A stretch of DNA of 64,000 nucleotides from Pseudomonas frederiksbergensis (GTDB taxonomy: Bacteria > Pseudomonadota > Gammaproteobacteria > Pseudomonadales > Pseudomonadaceae), in the NCBI RefSeq assembly GCF_001874645.1, contig NZ_CP017886.1, forward strand, positions 186,001 through 250,000, read 5' to 3'. The position numbers and the translations under genes were made by a program. This document shows positions 55,157 to 63,606 of this stretch, piece after piece. Each line of letters opens with the position of its first letter. Position 1 is the first letter of the stretch. The notes beneath the pieces were generated by a model, which searched no databases, had not been told where the DNA came from, and saw only the letters and a program-made list of their open reading frames with translations.

Positions 55157-57226
55157 ATGTTCAACGCTAATCCGCAAAGCCGTTTCAGCCTGACGATCGA
55201 CGACTTCATGCACGACGTTCAAGTCCTCTCGTTCACCGGCAAGGAGTTCATCAGCCAGCCTTACGCCTTCATTGTCGAACTGGTCAGCGAGCGCCCCAGG
55301 CTGGAGCTCGAAAGCCTGATGTATAAACACGCCTTTTTGGCGTTCGACGAAAACGGTGCAGGTATTCATGGACAGATTCACAGTTTTGCCCAAGGCGACT
55401 CAGTCAATCGCCTGGCCCGATACCGCCTGACCCTGGTGCCACAGCTGGCTTATCTGGCATATCGCACTAACCAGCGCATGTTCCAGCAACTGGCTGTCCC
55501 GCAGATCATCGCGCGGATACTGGAAGAGCACGGGATCCTTGGCGATGCCTACCAGTTTCAACTGGGCTCGCCCTGCCCTGCGCGTGACTACTGCGTGCAA
55601 TACGAGGAGTCCGACCTGGACTTCATTCAGCGCCTCTGCCAGGAGGAAGGCCTGCATTATCACTTCCGGCACAGCCGCGATCAGCATGTGCTGGTGTTTG
55701 GCGACGATCAGACCGTGTTCCCCCGGCTCGACCAACCAACGCCCTATAAACAAGACAGCGGCATGGTCGCCGAGGGGCCCGTGATCAATCGGTTTGAAGT
55801 GCAGCTGGCGGCTCGCCCCAGCCACGTCACGCGCCGCGATTATGACTTCGAAAAGGCCCGCATGCTACTCGAGTCCGGCTATCGCCCCGACGCCGACAAG
55901 GTTCAACCGGATCTGGAGGACTACGCTTATCCTGGCCGCTTTATCCACCGTGAGCGTGGCAAGCTCCTCAGTCGGCGCGCCCTGGAACGCCACCGTGCCG
56001 ACTACCGTCTGGCTTGCGGCAACAGTGATCAGGCCGCTCTGGCCTCCGGGCACTTTCTGCCACTGTCCGAACATCCACTCGAGGAGTGGAACGACCTCTG
56101 GTTGCTGACCGAGGTTCATCACGAAGGCTGGCAACCGCAGGCCCTTGAAAGCGATATGACCAGCACCGCCGCTGACGGAGATGGTTTTCAGGGCTATCGC
56201 AACCGATTCGTCGCCACGCCCTGGGATGTGTTCTACCGCCCGCCACTGACGCACAAAAAACCGCGAATCCCGGGCACCCAGACCGCCGTGGTCACCGGCC
56301 CCAAGGGCGAAGAGATCCACTGCGATCAGTACGGTCGGGTCAAGGTGCAGTTTCACTGGGATCGCGAAGGTCGCTACGACGATAAAAGCAGCTGTTGGTT
56401 GCGGGTGCTCACCAGTTGGGCCGGTAATGCCCATGGCAGTGTCACCATCCCGCGGGTCGGGATGGAAGTGCAGGTCAGCTTTCAGGACGGCGACCCCGAT
56501 CAGCCGGTGATCAGCGGCTGCCTGGCCAACAGCGCCAACCCGGTGCCCTATGAACTGCCGGAGCACAAAACCCGTAGCGTGTTCCGCTCCCGCAGTTCGC
56601 CGGACAGCAGCGGCTTCAATGAACTGCATCTGGAAGACCGCATCGGTCGGGAGTTGATCTACCTGCGTGCCCAGCGCGACATGGAGCAGAAGGTCGAAAA
56701 CGACAGTCGGCTGGAAGTGGGCAATGAACGTCGGGAAACCATCAAGGGCCACAGCATCACGGTGCTGGAGGCCGAAGAACAGCGCACGGTCACGGCGGAT
56801 CGAAAAGTCCAGCTCAAGGCCAACGACTATCTGAATGTCGCCAGCAGCAGCCACACCCGTATCGGGCAAACCCTTGTGATCGAAGCCGGTTGGGATGTAC
56901 ATATCAAGGCCGGTGGCAATCTGGTGCTGGATGCAGGGGGGAGCATTACCTTGAAGGCCGGCGATCAACACTTCGTGCTTGGCCACGGCGCAATCTTCGG
57001 CAGCAGCGAGATGGCAATCGGTGGCGCGCCGGTTGCCGGGACAGCCGCGTCGCCATTGCTGCCCGGCGTGCTGGACGCCTTGTCGGCGCCAGCGCAACTG
57101 CCGCCAATCATTGCGCCCTCGCAGAGCACGCTCATGGCCGCCAGCAAAACCATGGGTTCAGATTTCTGTCCCCTCTGCGAAGCCTGTCGAGCGGGCCTCT
57201 GTCTGACGCAAGGAGCCGCCGCATGA
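55157..57226 (+). CDS. vgrG: Type VI secretion tip protein VgrG
   Basis: 689-residue spike of the type VI secretion system. The gp27-like base domain (1-370) starts FSLTIDDFMHDVQVLSFTGKE and contains CVQYEESDLDFIQRLCQEEG. The gp5 OB-fold has CDQYGRVKVQFHWDREG and SCWLRV-x-TSWAGNAHG. The beta-helix follows (about 470-640) with NVASSSHTRIGQTLVIEAG. The end is a Cys-rich tail (CPLCEACRAGLC), not an enzymatic extension. No other structural T6SS genes are near, so it is an orphan VgrG module with its own cargo. Overlaps the DUF4123 gene (ATGA). Confidence 0.96.
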   Translation: MFNANPQSRFSLTIDDFMHDVQVLSFTGKEFISQPYAFIVELVSERPRLELESLMYKHAFLAFDENGAGIHGQIHSFAQGDSVNRLARYRLTLVPQLAYLAYRTNQRMFQQLAVPQIIARILEEHGILGDAYQFQLGSPCPARDYCVQYEESDLDFIQRLCQEEGLHYHFRHSRDQHVLVFGDDQTVFPRLDQPTPYKQDSGMVAEGPVINRFEVQLAARPSHVTRRDYDFEKARMLLESGYRPDADKVQPDLEDYAYPGRFIHRERGKLLSRRALERHRADYRLACGNSDQAALASGHFLPLSEHPLEEWNDLWLLTEVHHEGWQPQALESDMTSTAADGDGFQGYRNRFVATPWDVFYRPPLTHKKPRIPGTQTAVVTGPKGEEIHCDQYGRVKVQFHWDREGRYDDKSSCWLRVLTSWAGNAHGSVTIPRVGMEVQVSFQDGDPDQPVISGCLANSANPVPYELPEHKTRSVFRSRSSPDSSGFNELHLEDRIGRELIYLRAQRDMEQKVENDSRLEVGNERRETIKGHSITVLEAEEQRTVTADRKVQLKANDYLNVASSSHTRIGQTLVIEAGWDVHIKAGGNLVLDAGGSITLKAGDQHFVLGHGAIFGSSEMAIGGAPVAGTAASPLLPGVLDALSAPAQLPPIIAPSQSTLMAASKTMGSDFCPLCEACRAGLCLTQGAAA

Positions 57227-58077
57227 CCCACTCACTACCTCGTCAATGGATGAGCGAACAACGACGCCTTGGGCACTCCCTCTGCCTCGTTCTGGACTCA
57301 GCCGATGAACACGAAATGCGCCGTTCCTTGTTGAAGACCCTCCCATTCGATCAGTACCTGAGCGTGTACCGCGAAACCCCGGTGGCTGAACTGGCCGACG
57401 TCGGGCCGTTCATCTTTATCCTCGATAATCCTGACGACCCACGCCTCCATGAATTGCTCAAGGTGCCGGAGCGCAACTGGGGCTGGTTTGCCAGCCTTCA
57501 ACACGGTGACCTGCTCGCGCTGGCCAAGCATTGGCGCGAACGCCTGATGATTGGCGCCCGGCCCCAGCAGGCGCTGTACCGCTTTCACGACAACCGCGTA
57601 TTGGCCCGCGCCGTCGAGTATTTACCCGTCGAGGCCTACCCGGCCTATCTCGGGCCGGCAATCAGCGTGTGTTACTGGCAAGGGGAGCGTTGGGCCAGTA
57701 CTGACAATCCCGCTCCCGGTGCGTGTCCAGTGCCTGATGAACCGCTGTGGCTGCAGATGCCTGTGCCCAAACTCCAGGCCACGGAGGCTCGTCTGGCCAA
57801 TGCTCATCGCCATCTGCTGGCAGAACATGTTGAGGCCTACGCCAGGCTCGCCGAACAACAGGATCACGAGGCGTGGTTGAGCAGCCTATTGGCCTTGGCT
57901 GACGCGTGGGGATGGTCGGCACCGGAGCAGTTGGCGTTTCTGCTGACTCAGAGCTTGAAAGCGCCAGCCTATACACTGCCCGTGCACTGGCAAGTGCGCC
58001 CTGATGAGAACCCGATCGAACACTTCGAGCGGGTGTCTCAGGCAACGGCATTTTGGCAAGGAGACGCCCCGCTATGA
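57223..58077 (+). CDS. DUF4123 adaptor/chaperone for T6SS effector
   Basis: 284 residues from ATG 57223, set by AAGGAG and the ATGA overlap with vgrG. DUF4123 (about 15-140: LGHSLCLVLDSADEHEM, GPFIFILDNPDD, NWGWFASL) is the effector-loading Tap/Tec family, which binds a specific effector to its VgrG. The C-terminal helical part (about 180-280) is variable. Position between vgrG and the lipase matches V. cholerae VgrG-1/Tap-1/TseL. Overlaps the first lipoprotein gene (ATGA). Confidence 0.9.
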   Translation: MTHSLPRQWMSEQRRLGHSLCLVLDSADEHEMRRSLLKTLPFDQYLSVYRETPVAELADVGPFIFILDNPDDPRLHELLKVPERNWGWFASLQHGDLLALAKHWRERLMIGARPQQALYRFHDNRVLARAVEYLPVEAYPAYLGPAISVCYWQGERWASTDNPAPGACPVPDEPLWLQMPVPKLQATEARLANAHRHLLAEHVEAYARLAEQQDHEAWLSSLLALADAWGWSAPEQLAFLLTQSLKAPAYTLPVHWQVRPDENPIEHFERVSQATAFWQGDAPL

Positions 58078-58847
58078 AACGCATGCTACACACCGCAAGT
58101 CTGGGCTGCGGCCTCGCTTTAACGGCAGGCTGCGCCACCGGCCAGCCGAACACGTTTACCTTTACCGCCGATCTACCGCCCGATTTTGCTTACGTTGCAG
58201 CGGTTTACTACGTGCCCGCGAAAGGTGAAACCTGCTCCGTCGAATCGAGGGACAACAAAGCGCCGGTTTTCAATGACAAGTGGAGAACGGAATACAAGCC
58301 TGATGCCGAAATAGCCATTCGCAGAACCCGCAATGGCTGCCCGTTGGTGATCAGGCGCATCAAACTGGAAATCAACGCTACCTACGGCAAAACCCGGCGA
58401 GATTTTGGAGGGGACACTGCCGTGGTCGCCATTCGCGATGAGCTGGAGGAGCAGTACAAAGGCACCTTCAGCGAAGCGGGCGAAAGCACCTTCTATGGGC
58501 AATGCCAATGGCTGTTTCGCACCATGGGGGTAACGCGACGCATTGTAAAAATCCTCGACTGCAAAAAAACCGATGCACTGGGTGAGCCGGGTCGTGGTCG
58601 CCCGTTCTCGGCCTACACCCTCGATCAGCTACCGGGTAAAACCGTAAAAATGGCGATCAAGTTGGCGGATGAGGAAAGGCCCGGCTGGGGAGATACCTGG
58701 GTCAAGGTACCCAATGGCTGGAAACGCTGCATGGGCAAAGGTTTTGAAGATCAACGTGCTTACTGCAATGGCGATTACACAGATTTCAGCACCTTCAAAA
58801 TGCCGGATGGCCGCACCTGCACCATTTACCCTGGCTGCACGGAATAA
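58074..58847 (+). CDS. Lipoprotein, putative immunity protein, copy 1
   Basis: 257 residues. The lipobox LTAGC places the lipid-modified Cys at residue 20, so the protein is periplasmic and membrane-anchored. Not a domain I recognise. Features: paired Cys, RRIKLEINATYGKTRRDFGG, and a highly conserved C-terminal part (ADEERPGWGDTWVKVPNGWK). It is about 80 percent identical by eye to the next protein. Position between adaptor and lipase, envelope location and duplication suggest immunity (Tli-like) to the phospholipase effector. Function inferred from context only. Confidence 0.75.
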   Translation: MKRMLHTASLGCGLALTAGCATGQPNTFTFTADLPPDFAYVAAVYYVPAKGETCSVESRDNKAPVFNDKWRTEYKPDAEIAIRRTRNGCPLVIRRIKLEINATYGKTRRDFGGDTAVVAIRDELEEQYKGTFSEAGESTFYGQCQWLFRTMGVTRRIVKILDCKKTDALGEPGRGRPFSAYTLDQLPGKTVKMAIKLADEERPGWGDTWVKVPNGWKRCMGKGFEDQRAYCNGDYTDFSTFKMPDGRTCTIYPGCTE

Positions 58848-58859
58848 GGACATTACCCA

Positions 58860-59654
58860 ATGACAACGTTGAATTCGCAGGTGAAGTCGCGGTTTAAAAT
58901 CCCTGCCTTGGGTTGTTGCCTCGCTTTAACCGCAGGCTGCGCCACCGGTCAGCCGAACACGTTCACCTTTACCGCTGATTTACCGCCCGATTTTGCCTAT
59001 CAGGCCATCGCCGTGTATGAGCCGGCCAAAGGGGAAACTTGCAGCGTGCCGGGCGGGAGAAACACGGAAGTGGGGTTCAACTTGAAGTGGCGTGAATCCT
59101 ACACACCCAATTCTGAAATCGCCCTTCGCAGAACGGTCAGCGGCTGCCCCTTGGTGATCAGGCGCATCAAGCTGGAGATAAACGCCACCTACGGCAAAAC
59201 CCGGCGAGATTTTGGAGGGGACGACGCCGTGGTCGCCATTCGCGATGAGCTGGAGGAACAGTACAAGGGCACCTTCAACGAAGCGGGCGAAAGTACCTTC
59301 CATGGGCAATGCCAATGGCTGTTCCGCACCTCAGGCAAGCCCCGCATCCTCAGAAAAATCCTCGACTGCAAAGAAACCGATGCACAGGGCGAGCCGGCGC
59401 GTGGTCGCCCGTTCTCGGCCTACACCCTGGATCAACTACCGGGAAAAACCGTGAAGATGACGATCAAGTTGGCGGATGAGGAAAGGCCCGGCTGGGGAGA
59501 TACCTGGGTCAAGGTACCCAATGGCTGGAAACGCTGCATGGGCAAAGGTTTTGAAGATCAACGTGCTTACTGCAATGGCAATCACACAGATTTCAGCGGT
59601 TTTCAAATGCCGGATGGGCAGAAGTGCACCATTTACCCTGGCTGTACAGAATAA
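58860..59654 (+). CDS. Lipoprotein, putative immunity protein, copy 2
   Basis: 264 residues with lipobox LTAGC, Cys27. Paralogue of the gene just upstream, sharing long identical runs (ATGQPNTFTFTADLPPDFAY; EEQYKGTF; GRPFSAYTLDQLPGKTVKM). Bases 59461-59579 match 58654-58772 exactly over 119 positions, pointing to recent duplication or gene conversion. Divergence is concentrated at residues about 50-85 and 165-180. Twelve bases separate it from copy 1, and 12 from the lipase gene. Confidence 0.75.
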   Translation: MTTLNSQVKSRFKIPALGCCLALTAGCATGQPNTFTFTADLPPDFAYQAIAVYEPAKGETCSVPGGRNTEVGFNLKWRESYTPNSEIALRRTVSGCPLVIRRIKLEINATYGKTRRDFGGDDAVVAIRDELEEQYKGTFNEAGESTFHGQCQWLFRTSGKPRILRKILDCKETDAQGEPARGRPFSAYTLDQLPGKTVKMTIKLADEERPGWGDTWVKVPNGWKRCMGKGFEDQRAYCNGNHTDFSGFQMPDGQKCTIYPGCTE

Positions 59655-59666
59655 GGAAATGACGAA

Positions 59667-61853
59667 ATGACACTAATGGATAAAGAACTGAACTCACCCT
59701 TAAGCAGTCGCGTGCTTGCCTGCCCCGTGCAAGGTAAGTGGACCAGCTTTCAGTTGGTGGATGAACTCGGCTCAGGTGAACCCTATGCCGGATTAGCCTA
59801 TGAAGTCACCGATTCAGAAGGGCAAAAGTACACTGGCCGGTTGGATGCCACAGGCAATGGCAAGGTGGATAACCACTTTGCAGGCCCCATTGCGCTCACC
59901 CTTGATCAGATGTACCAAGGGACAGAGGAACTCTATAAAGACCTACAGACAAGACCGCATTACCCGCTCAAGATCACCGAACTTCAAGTCCGCGCTGAAC
60001 AAACCCGCTACCTGAACAACAACGCCACCCGCACGAAAGACAACCCCGCACAAGCCTGCGCTGATGAGTACTATCAGGTGGAAGTACGCCATCTGGTCGA
60101 GTATGTCGCGCATTTGCCTCCTGAGGTTTATCGCCATTACCCCGTCAGTTCAGGGCCGGCGAAAATCATGGGTAAACATGGCCAGCTCGGCGTTGCCCTC
60201 ATGCCGCAAAAACACACGGTGCTGGAAGTCCGCCCACTACGGGCCTTGCGCCCCATGTTGTCCACCGGCTCCGAATTCTGCGCGCTCAACCTCTACCAAC
60301 TCGCGCTGATGGCGACCTTGAGTTATTGCCCGTTTGGTCAGCAGCCTGAAGACCAACCTGTTAAAACCAAGACCGTGAGTTTTCCCCTGCAACCGAGCGT
60401 AGGTAACTGGTTCGGGGATGCATTGGCCAAGTTCGATGAACTGTGGAGGGTCGACTCCACGCAAACCAACGCCTATTACCCGTTGTATGAAGAGGTGCCG
60501 TATTCCAAGCGGCTGGAGATTGTGCCGTTCGATCCCACTCTCTATCCGGTCAACGATCCAAAACTGCGTGAAGATCAGGAACACCCCGCCAAGATCCACT
60601 TCCTCGACGATAGAAAGCTTGGGGTAGAAGCCACCGACACCCAGGCGTTCATTACCCACAACGACGAACTGATCCTGATTTCAGTGCGTGGCACTTATGA
60701 ACTCGTCGCGGATGGCCTGCGCGATGCCGATGCGTTTCAAGTGCCATTTGAAGACACCGACAGCAAGGTACACCGTGGTTTTTATGAGGCCGCGCAAAAA
60801 GCCTACGGCTTCGCTGTGAAATATCTCGACAAGTTCTATGCCGGACAAAAGCTGCTGATTTGCGGCCACAGCTTGGGTGGCGCAGTAGCGTTGTTACTCT
60901 CTGAGATGTTGCGTCGCAGTCCTGAAGGCTACGACATCCAGCTCTACACCTACGGCGCGCCCCGCGCCGGTGACGCCAATTTCGCCAAAGGTGCCGCCCC
61001 ACTGGTGCATTACCGCATGGTGAACCACAACGACCCGGTGCCGAGCGTGCCCGGCACCTGGATGAACACCAAGGCGAAGGTGTTCGGCTCGGGGCTGGCC
61101 TTAACCTTCGTCAACGTACCGCTCGGCCTCTCGGTGTTCGTCGCGGGGATCACCAACTGGACGGGAGAACCCTACGAACACCACGGCACCTTGCGTCACT
61201 TCATGCCGGTGGAGTTTGGCCGCAAGGCACAGTCCTCGATCCTCTGGGAGCCCGGCTGCGACACCATTACCCAGCACGCCGCGTGCAGCGTGGCGCTCCA
61301 GCAAAAAAACGGCCTGCCGGATCGGCCGGGGTTACTGACGCAAGTATTCAGCGCCGGCAACCACTTGATGGCCGGCGGGTACATTCCGGCATGCTGGGCC
61401 ACCCTGCGGCGTTGGCAAGAAGCCCAGGAGTCCAGGCGTTCCCTGGTGACCGAGCGGGAGTTTGAATGGATAGAAAGCGCACTGATAGGAATCACCCAGC
61501 AGTTGCGTGACAAGTGCCGTGATTTACTGGCGCGTCCCGATGCGTATGTACGAGCCCACGAACAGGCGATAGGTGCAATCAATCGTGAGGTCGACAAGGT
61601 ACACACCACCCGCACTCGCCTGGCCACTCTGCGTTACATGAGCGTTAGCCAGAAAGATGTGTATGGACAGTTATCGGAGCAACCTGAACGACTGGCAGAC
61701 AACCTGCCCCGCTGGCAGGCACACCCGCAGAATCAGGTCGTTGAACAACTGGCCATGGCGCCATCAAGCGGCAGTGACAGCACACAGACCGCTTCGATCT
61801 ACGGCCACACCATTGGTGCACCGCATACACTGGATATCGATTCGATTGTCTAA
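59667..61853 (+). CDS. Type VI secretion lipase-class-3 effector (Tle-like)
   Basis: 728 residues. An N-terminal region (about 15-75: FQLVDELGSGEPYAGLAYEV, then GRLDATGNGKVDNHF) resembles N-domains of other VgrG-linked lipase effectors. The alpha/beta hydrolase (about 320-520) has the nucleophile elbow CGHSLGG with Ser402 and the conserved NHNDPVPSVPG; the His in YEHHG may complete the triad. Hydrophobic stretch LALTFVNVPLGLSVFVAGI (about 475-493). The tail (about 570-690) is helical. No signal peptide, consistent with T6SS delivery. Predicted to be a phospholipase delivered by the VgrG, perhaps Tle2-like; the subfamily is not certain. Confidence 0.88.
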   Translation: MTLMDKELNSPLSSRVLACPVQGKWTSFQLVDELGSGEPYAGLAYEVTDSEGQKYTGRLDATGNGKVDNHFAGPIALTLDQMYQGTEELYKDLQTRPHYPLKITELQVRAEQTRYLNNNATRTKDNPAQACADEYYQVEVRHLVEYVAHLPPEVYRHYPVSSGPAKIMGKHGQLGVALMPQKHTVLEVRPLRALRPMLSTGSEFCALNLYQLALMATLSYCPFGQQPEDQPVKTKTVSFPLQPSVGNWFGDALAKFDELWRVDSTQTNAYYPLYEEVPYSKRLEIVPFDPTLYPVNDPKLREDQEHPAKIHFLDDRKLGVEATDTQAFITHNDELILISVRGTYELVADGLRDADAFQVPFEDTDSKVHRGFYEAAQKAYGFAVKYLDKFYAGQKLLICGHSLGGAVALLLSEMLRRSPEGYDIQLYTYGAPRAGDANFAKGAAPLVHYRMVNHNDPVPSVPGTWMNTKAKVFGSGLALTFVNVPLGLSVFVAGITNWTGEPYEHHGTLRHFMPVEFGRKAQSSILWEPGCDTITQHAACSVALQQKNGLPDRPGLLTQVFSAGNHLMAGGYIPACWATLRRWQEAQESRRSLVTEREFEWIESALIGITQQLRDKCRDLLARPDAYVRAHEQAIGAINREVDKVHTTRTRLATLRYMSVSQKDVYGQLSEQPERLADNLPRWQAHPQNQVVEQLAMAPSSGSDSTQTASIYGHTIGAPHTLDIDSIV

Positions 61854-61920
61854 CTGAAGCGACACTGGACGAGATGGACGACCCGGTGAAGATTACCGGG
61901 CCGAAGTATTTGGCATTGAT

Positions 61921-61966
61921 GAGTAAAAGATCGCAGCCTGCGGCAGCTCCAGGGGCTGCAATCAGC
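61921..61966. repeat. REP-like palindrome between effector and dnaQ
   Basis: GATCGCAGCCTGCGGCAGCTCC (61930-61951) and GGGGCTGC (61953-61960) match the widespread Pseudomonas REP. On the minus strand the stem GCAGCCCCTGGAGCTGC and CCGCAGGCTGCGATCTTTT can end dnaQ transcription. Confidence 0.7.
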
Positions 61967-62720
61967 CCTGTGCCTTGGCCTCGGCCAGCTGGGTCCAGAG
62001 CGCCGGGGCACCGGCAGACTTGGCGATCACTTCAAGGCGCGCAACGTGCTCGGCCAGGTCCGCTTCACTGGCGCGAATGACCCGCGTCGGCTGGCGATCG
62101 GCGGGCAAACGACGGATCTCGCTCGCCCGATTGCCCGAACCCTCGCCCGAACCATTGCCGTCAGACGCGTTACCCGCCAGCGACAGACTGGTCTGACCGC
62201 CGGTCATGGTCAGGTAAACGTCGGCGAGAATCTCGGAGTCGAGCAAGGCGCCGTGCAGTTCACGGCCGGAGTTGTCGACGCCATAGCGTTTGCACAAGGC
62301 ATCGAGGCTGTTGCGCTGGCCGGGGTGACGCTCACGGGCCATCATCAAGGTGTCGAGGATCGAGCAATGCTGGGTGATATCCGCTCGATCCTGCTGACCC
62401 ATCAGCGCAAATTCGTTGTTGATGAAGCCAACGTCGAACGCCGCGTTATGGATGATCAGCTGCGCGCCCTTGATGAACTCGAAAAATTCATCGGCCACTT
62501 CAGCGAAGCGCGGCTTGCCCACCAGAAACTCGTTGGTGATGCCGTGGACGCCAATCGCGCCCTCGTCACTTTCCCGGTCTGGTTGCAAGTAAACGTGGAA
62601 ATGCCGGCCCGTCAGGCGTCGACCGATCAACTCGACGCAACCGATCTCGATAATCCGGTGGCCGTCGGTCACCGGCATGCCGGTGGTTTCGGTGTCGAGC
62701 ACCACCATCCTCTGAGCCAT
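61962..62720 (-). CDS. dnaQ: DNA polymerase III epsilon subunit (proofreading exonuclease)
   Basis: 252-residue DnaQ. Exonuclease motifs: Exo I VVLDTETTGM (Asp-x-Glu), Exo II HNAAFDVGFIN (Asp), Exo III HGALLDSEILADVYL (His and Asp). The C-terminal part (about 190-250), after a Gly/Ser-rich linker (SDGNGSGEGSGN), binds the polymerase alpha subunit. The start MAQRMVVLDTETTG is typical. I would expect rnhA directly upstream in Pseudomonas; instead benD lies there. Confidence 0.95.
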   Translation of the reverse strand: MAQRMVVLDTETTGMPVTDGHRIIEIGCVELIGRRLTGRHFHVYLQPDRESDEGAIGVHGITNEFLVGKPRFAEVADEFFEFIKGAQLIIHNAAFDVGFINNEFALMGQQDRADITQHCSILDTLMMARERHPGQRNSLDALCKRYGVDNSGRELHGALLDSEILADVYLTMTGGQTSLSLAGNASDGNGSGEGSGNRASEIRRLPADRQPTRVIRASEADLAEHVARLEVIAKSAGAPALWTQLAEAKAQG

Positions 62721-62832
62721 CTTCTTTCAACCCCTCTTCGTGCCGTTTTGCATAAGGCGGCGATGTTAACACAGAGCTTGAAAGTGCCAGCGACAGCCGA
62801 CAGGACAACTGTCGGCTGCGGACGGCCGGGAC

Positions 62833-63606
62833 TCAGCCCTGATCACCGCCGCCGACCGGCATCACCAGCCCAGTGATATAAGCTGCATCGTCAGAGGCCA
62901 GAAACAGGATCGCCCCGACCTGCTCGTCAATCGTGCCATAGCGTTTCATCAGGCTGCTGTCGACGGTTTGATCGACAATCTGCTGATACCAGACCTTCTC
63001 CTGTGGACTTTGCTCGGCACTGTTGCGCGGGATCCGCCGTGGCGGCGCTTCGGTGCCGCCCGGCGCGGTGGCGTTGACCCGCACGCCCCGCTCGGCGGTT
63101 TCAAACGCCAGGCACGTGGTGAGCGCATTGACCCCGCCCTTGGCCGCGCCGTAAGGCACGCGATTGACACCGCGCGTGGCAATCGATGAGACGTTGACGA
63201 TGGCGCCGCTGCCCTGCTCCAGCATGAACGGCAACGCGGCATGGCAGCACCACAGGGTCGGAAACAGCGAACGCCGGACTTCAGCTTCGATCTGCCGTTC
63301 TTCGTAGTGCTCGTAAGGCTTGGCCCAGATGGTGCCGCCGACGTTGTTGACCAACACATCCAGACGGCCAAAACGCTCGATGGCCGCCGTCATCACGCGA
63401 TGGCACTCGGCGTACTGTTCGAGGTCGGCAGTGAGGGTCAGCACCTCGCAGGTCTGCCCCAATTGTTCTTGCAGCTCAAACACCAGCTCGGAACGGTCGA
63501 CCAGAATCAACTGCGCACCTTCGGCGGCCATGCGCTCGGCGACGCGACGACCAATCCCTTGGGCCGCGCCGGTAATCAGCACGACTTTCTCATGGAATCT
63601 GTTCAT
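62833..63606 (-). CDS. benD: 1,6-dihydroxycyclohexa-2,4-diene-1-carboxylate dehydrogenase BenD
   Basis: 257-residue SDR converting the benzoate cis-diol to catechol with NAD. The Rossmann loop is TGAAQGIGR (about 12-20), NNVGG follows, and the catalytic Ser (VSSIA) with Tyr-x-x-x-Lys (YGAAKGG) is intact. Full benzoate-diol dehydrogenase pattern, including TEAPPRRIPRN. ATG 63606 (GGGAGGG upstream) overlaps the benC stop by 17 bases, as expected for the benABCD operon. Frame upstream to 63741 lies inside benC. Confidence 0.94.
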   Translation of the reverse strand: MNRFHEKVVLITGAAQGIGRRVAERMAAEGAQLILVDRSELVFELQEQLGQTCEVLTLTADLEQYAECHRVMTAAIERFGRLDVLVNNVGGTIWAKPYEHYEERQIEAEVRRSLFPTLWCCHAALPFMLEQGSGAIVNVSSIATRGVNRVPYGAAKGGVNALTTCLAFETAERGVRVNATAPGGTEAPPRRIPRNSAEQSPQEKVWYQQIVDQTVDSSLMKRYGTIDEQVGAILFLASDDAAYITGLVMPVGGGDQG

